Below are positions 6,164 to 6,403 of a stretch of 6,403 nucleotides of DNA, in pieces. The notes below the pieces were generated by a model. That model was not told the origin of the DNA. It searched no databases and was given only the letters and a program-made list of their open reading frames with translations. Positions within the stretch are counted from its first letter, which is position 1. The number at the start of each line of letters is the position of its first letter. Both the position numbers and the translations under genes were made by a program. This stretch comes from Waddliaceae bacterium (GTDB lineage: Bacteria > Chlamydiota > Chlamydiia > Chlamydiales > SLFE01). The stretch lies in the NCBI GenBank assembly GCA_007124415.1, contig SLFE01000078.1, positions 1-6,403 on the forward strand, in the 5' to 3' direction.

Positions 6164-6403
6164 GCGAATTTTTAAAAGTTGAGCAGCCCTATCCCGGCAT
6201 CGCCGTGATGAGCCTCAACCGGCCCGAAGTGAAAAACGCCCTTTCAATCGAACTGATGAAAGCCATGATTTCGTCCATCCGCGATATTCAGGAAAATCCC
6301 GATGAGCGGATTCTCATTATGAGGGGGGAAGGGGGCGTGTTTTGCACAGGGCTTGATTTGAAAGAGTCCATGGATTTAAACAGCGCCGAAGAGTCGGCCA
6401 ATA
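6160..6403 (+). CDS. Enoyl-CoA hydratase/isomerase family protein (3' end outside window)
   Basis: The first 81 codons of a crotonase-fold enzyme are visible. They carry the family's early strand and turn, VMSLNRPEVKNALS (16-29), and the first oxyanion-hole region, GEGGVFCTGLDLKES (59-73), where members usually have FxxGxDL. The second oxyanion-hole segment and any catalytic Glu lie beyond the edge, so hydratase versus isomerase activity cannot be judged. The ATG overlaps the previous stop as ATGA, and AGGAAG at 6149-6154 serves as Shine-Dalgarno. After carboxylation of a 2-enoyl-CoA at the gamma carbon, a methylglutaconyl-CoA-hydratase-like enzyme (LiuC/AtuE role) is what the pathway needs next; that assignment rests on context. 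Confidence 0.9.
   Translation, partial: MSEFLKVEQPYPGIAVMSLNRPEVKNALSIELMKAMISSIRDIQENPDERILIMRGEGGVFCTGLDLKESMDLNSAEESAN

Overview
The window shows a bacterial chromosome segment with two unlike halves joined by a repeat-rich 466-bp gap. Bases 1-693 are the 3' part of a DUF4143/AAA_14-type ATPase gene, whose start lies outside the window. This part looks AT-richer than the rest. Bases 694-1159 hold dispersed-repeat fragments in both orientations, several inverted repeats, a possible 25-codon ORF with a good Shine-Dalgarno, and a good sigma70-like promoter with a small palindrome in its spacer.

From 1160 to the right edge runs one tightly packed plus-strand operon, visibly more GC-rich by eye. 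Its order is: a VLCAD/ACAD9-like acyl-CoA dehydrogenase; a biotin-dependent acyl-CoA carboxyltransferase (beta) subunit of the methylcrotonyl-/geranyl-CoA carboxylase type; the large AtuA/DUF1446 domain; the small AtuA C-terminal domain as a separate gene; and the start of an enoyl-CoA hydratase. Every junction overlaps (4, 1, 4 and 4 nt), so the five genes are almost certainly co-transcribed and translationally coupled.

The gene set fits this logic: an acyl-CoA is desaturated to a 2-enoyl-CoA, carboxylated at the gamma (vinylogous) carbon, then hydrated to a 3-hydroxyacyl-CoA ready for cleavage by a lyase. This is the chemistry of leucine/isovalerate (liu) and acyclic terpene (atu) catabolism. 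The biotin carboxylase/BCCP alpha subunit and the lyase that such a pathway needs are not in view and would be expected downstream. The dehydrogenase keeps the canonical Glu and the VLCAD-like N- and C-terminal extensions instead of isovaleryl-CoA dehydrogenase features, so the substrate may be longer or bulkier than isovaleryl-CoA (inference).

The organism cannot be fixed from this window. Shine-Dalgarno sites, sigma70-like promoter elements and gene content indicate a mesophilic bacterium. Such operons and DUF4143 ATPases would fit, among others, environmental chlamydiae, Leptospira-like spirochaetes or delta-proteobacterial lineages; this is a guess. I found no rRNA, tRNA, CRISPR array or complete insertion sequence.
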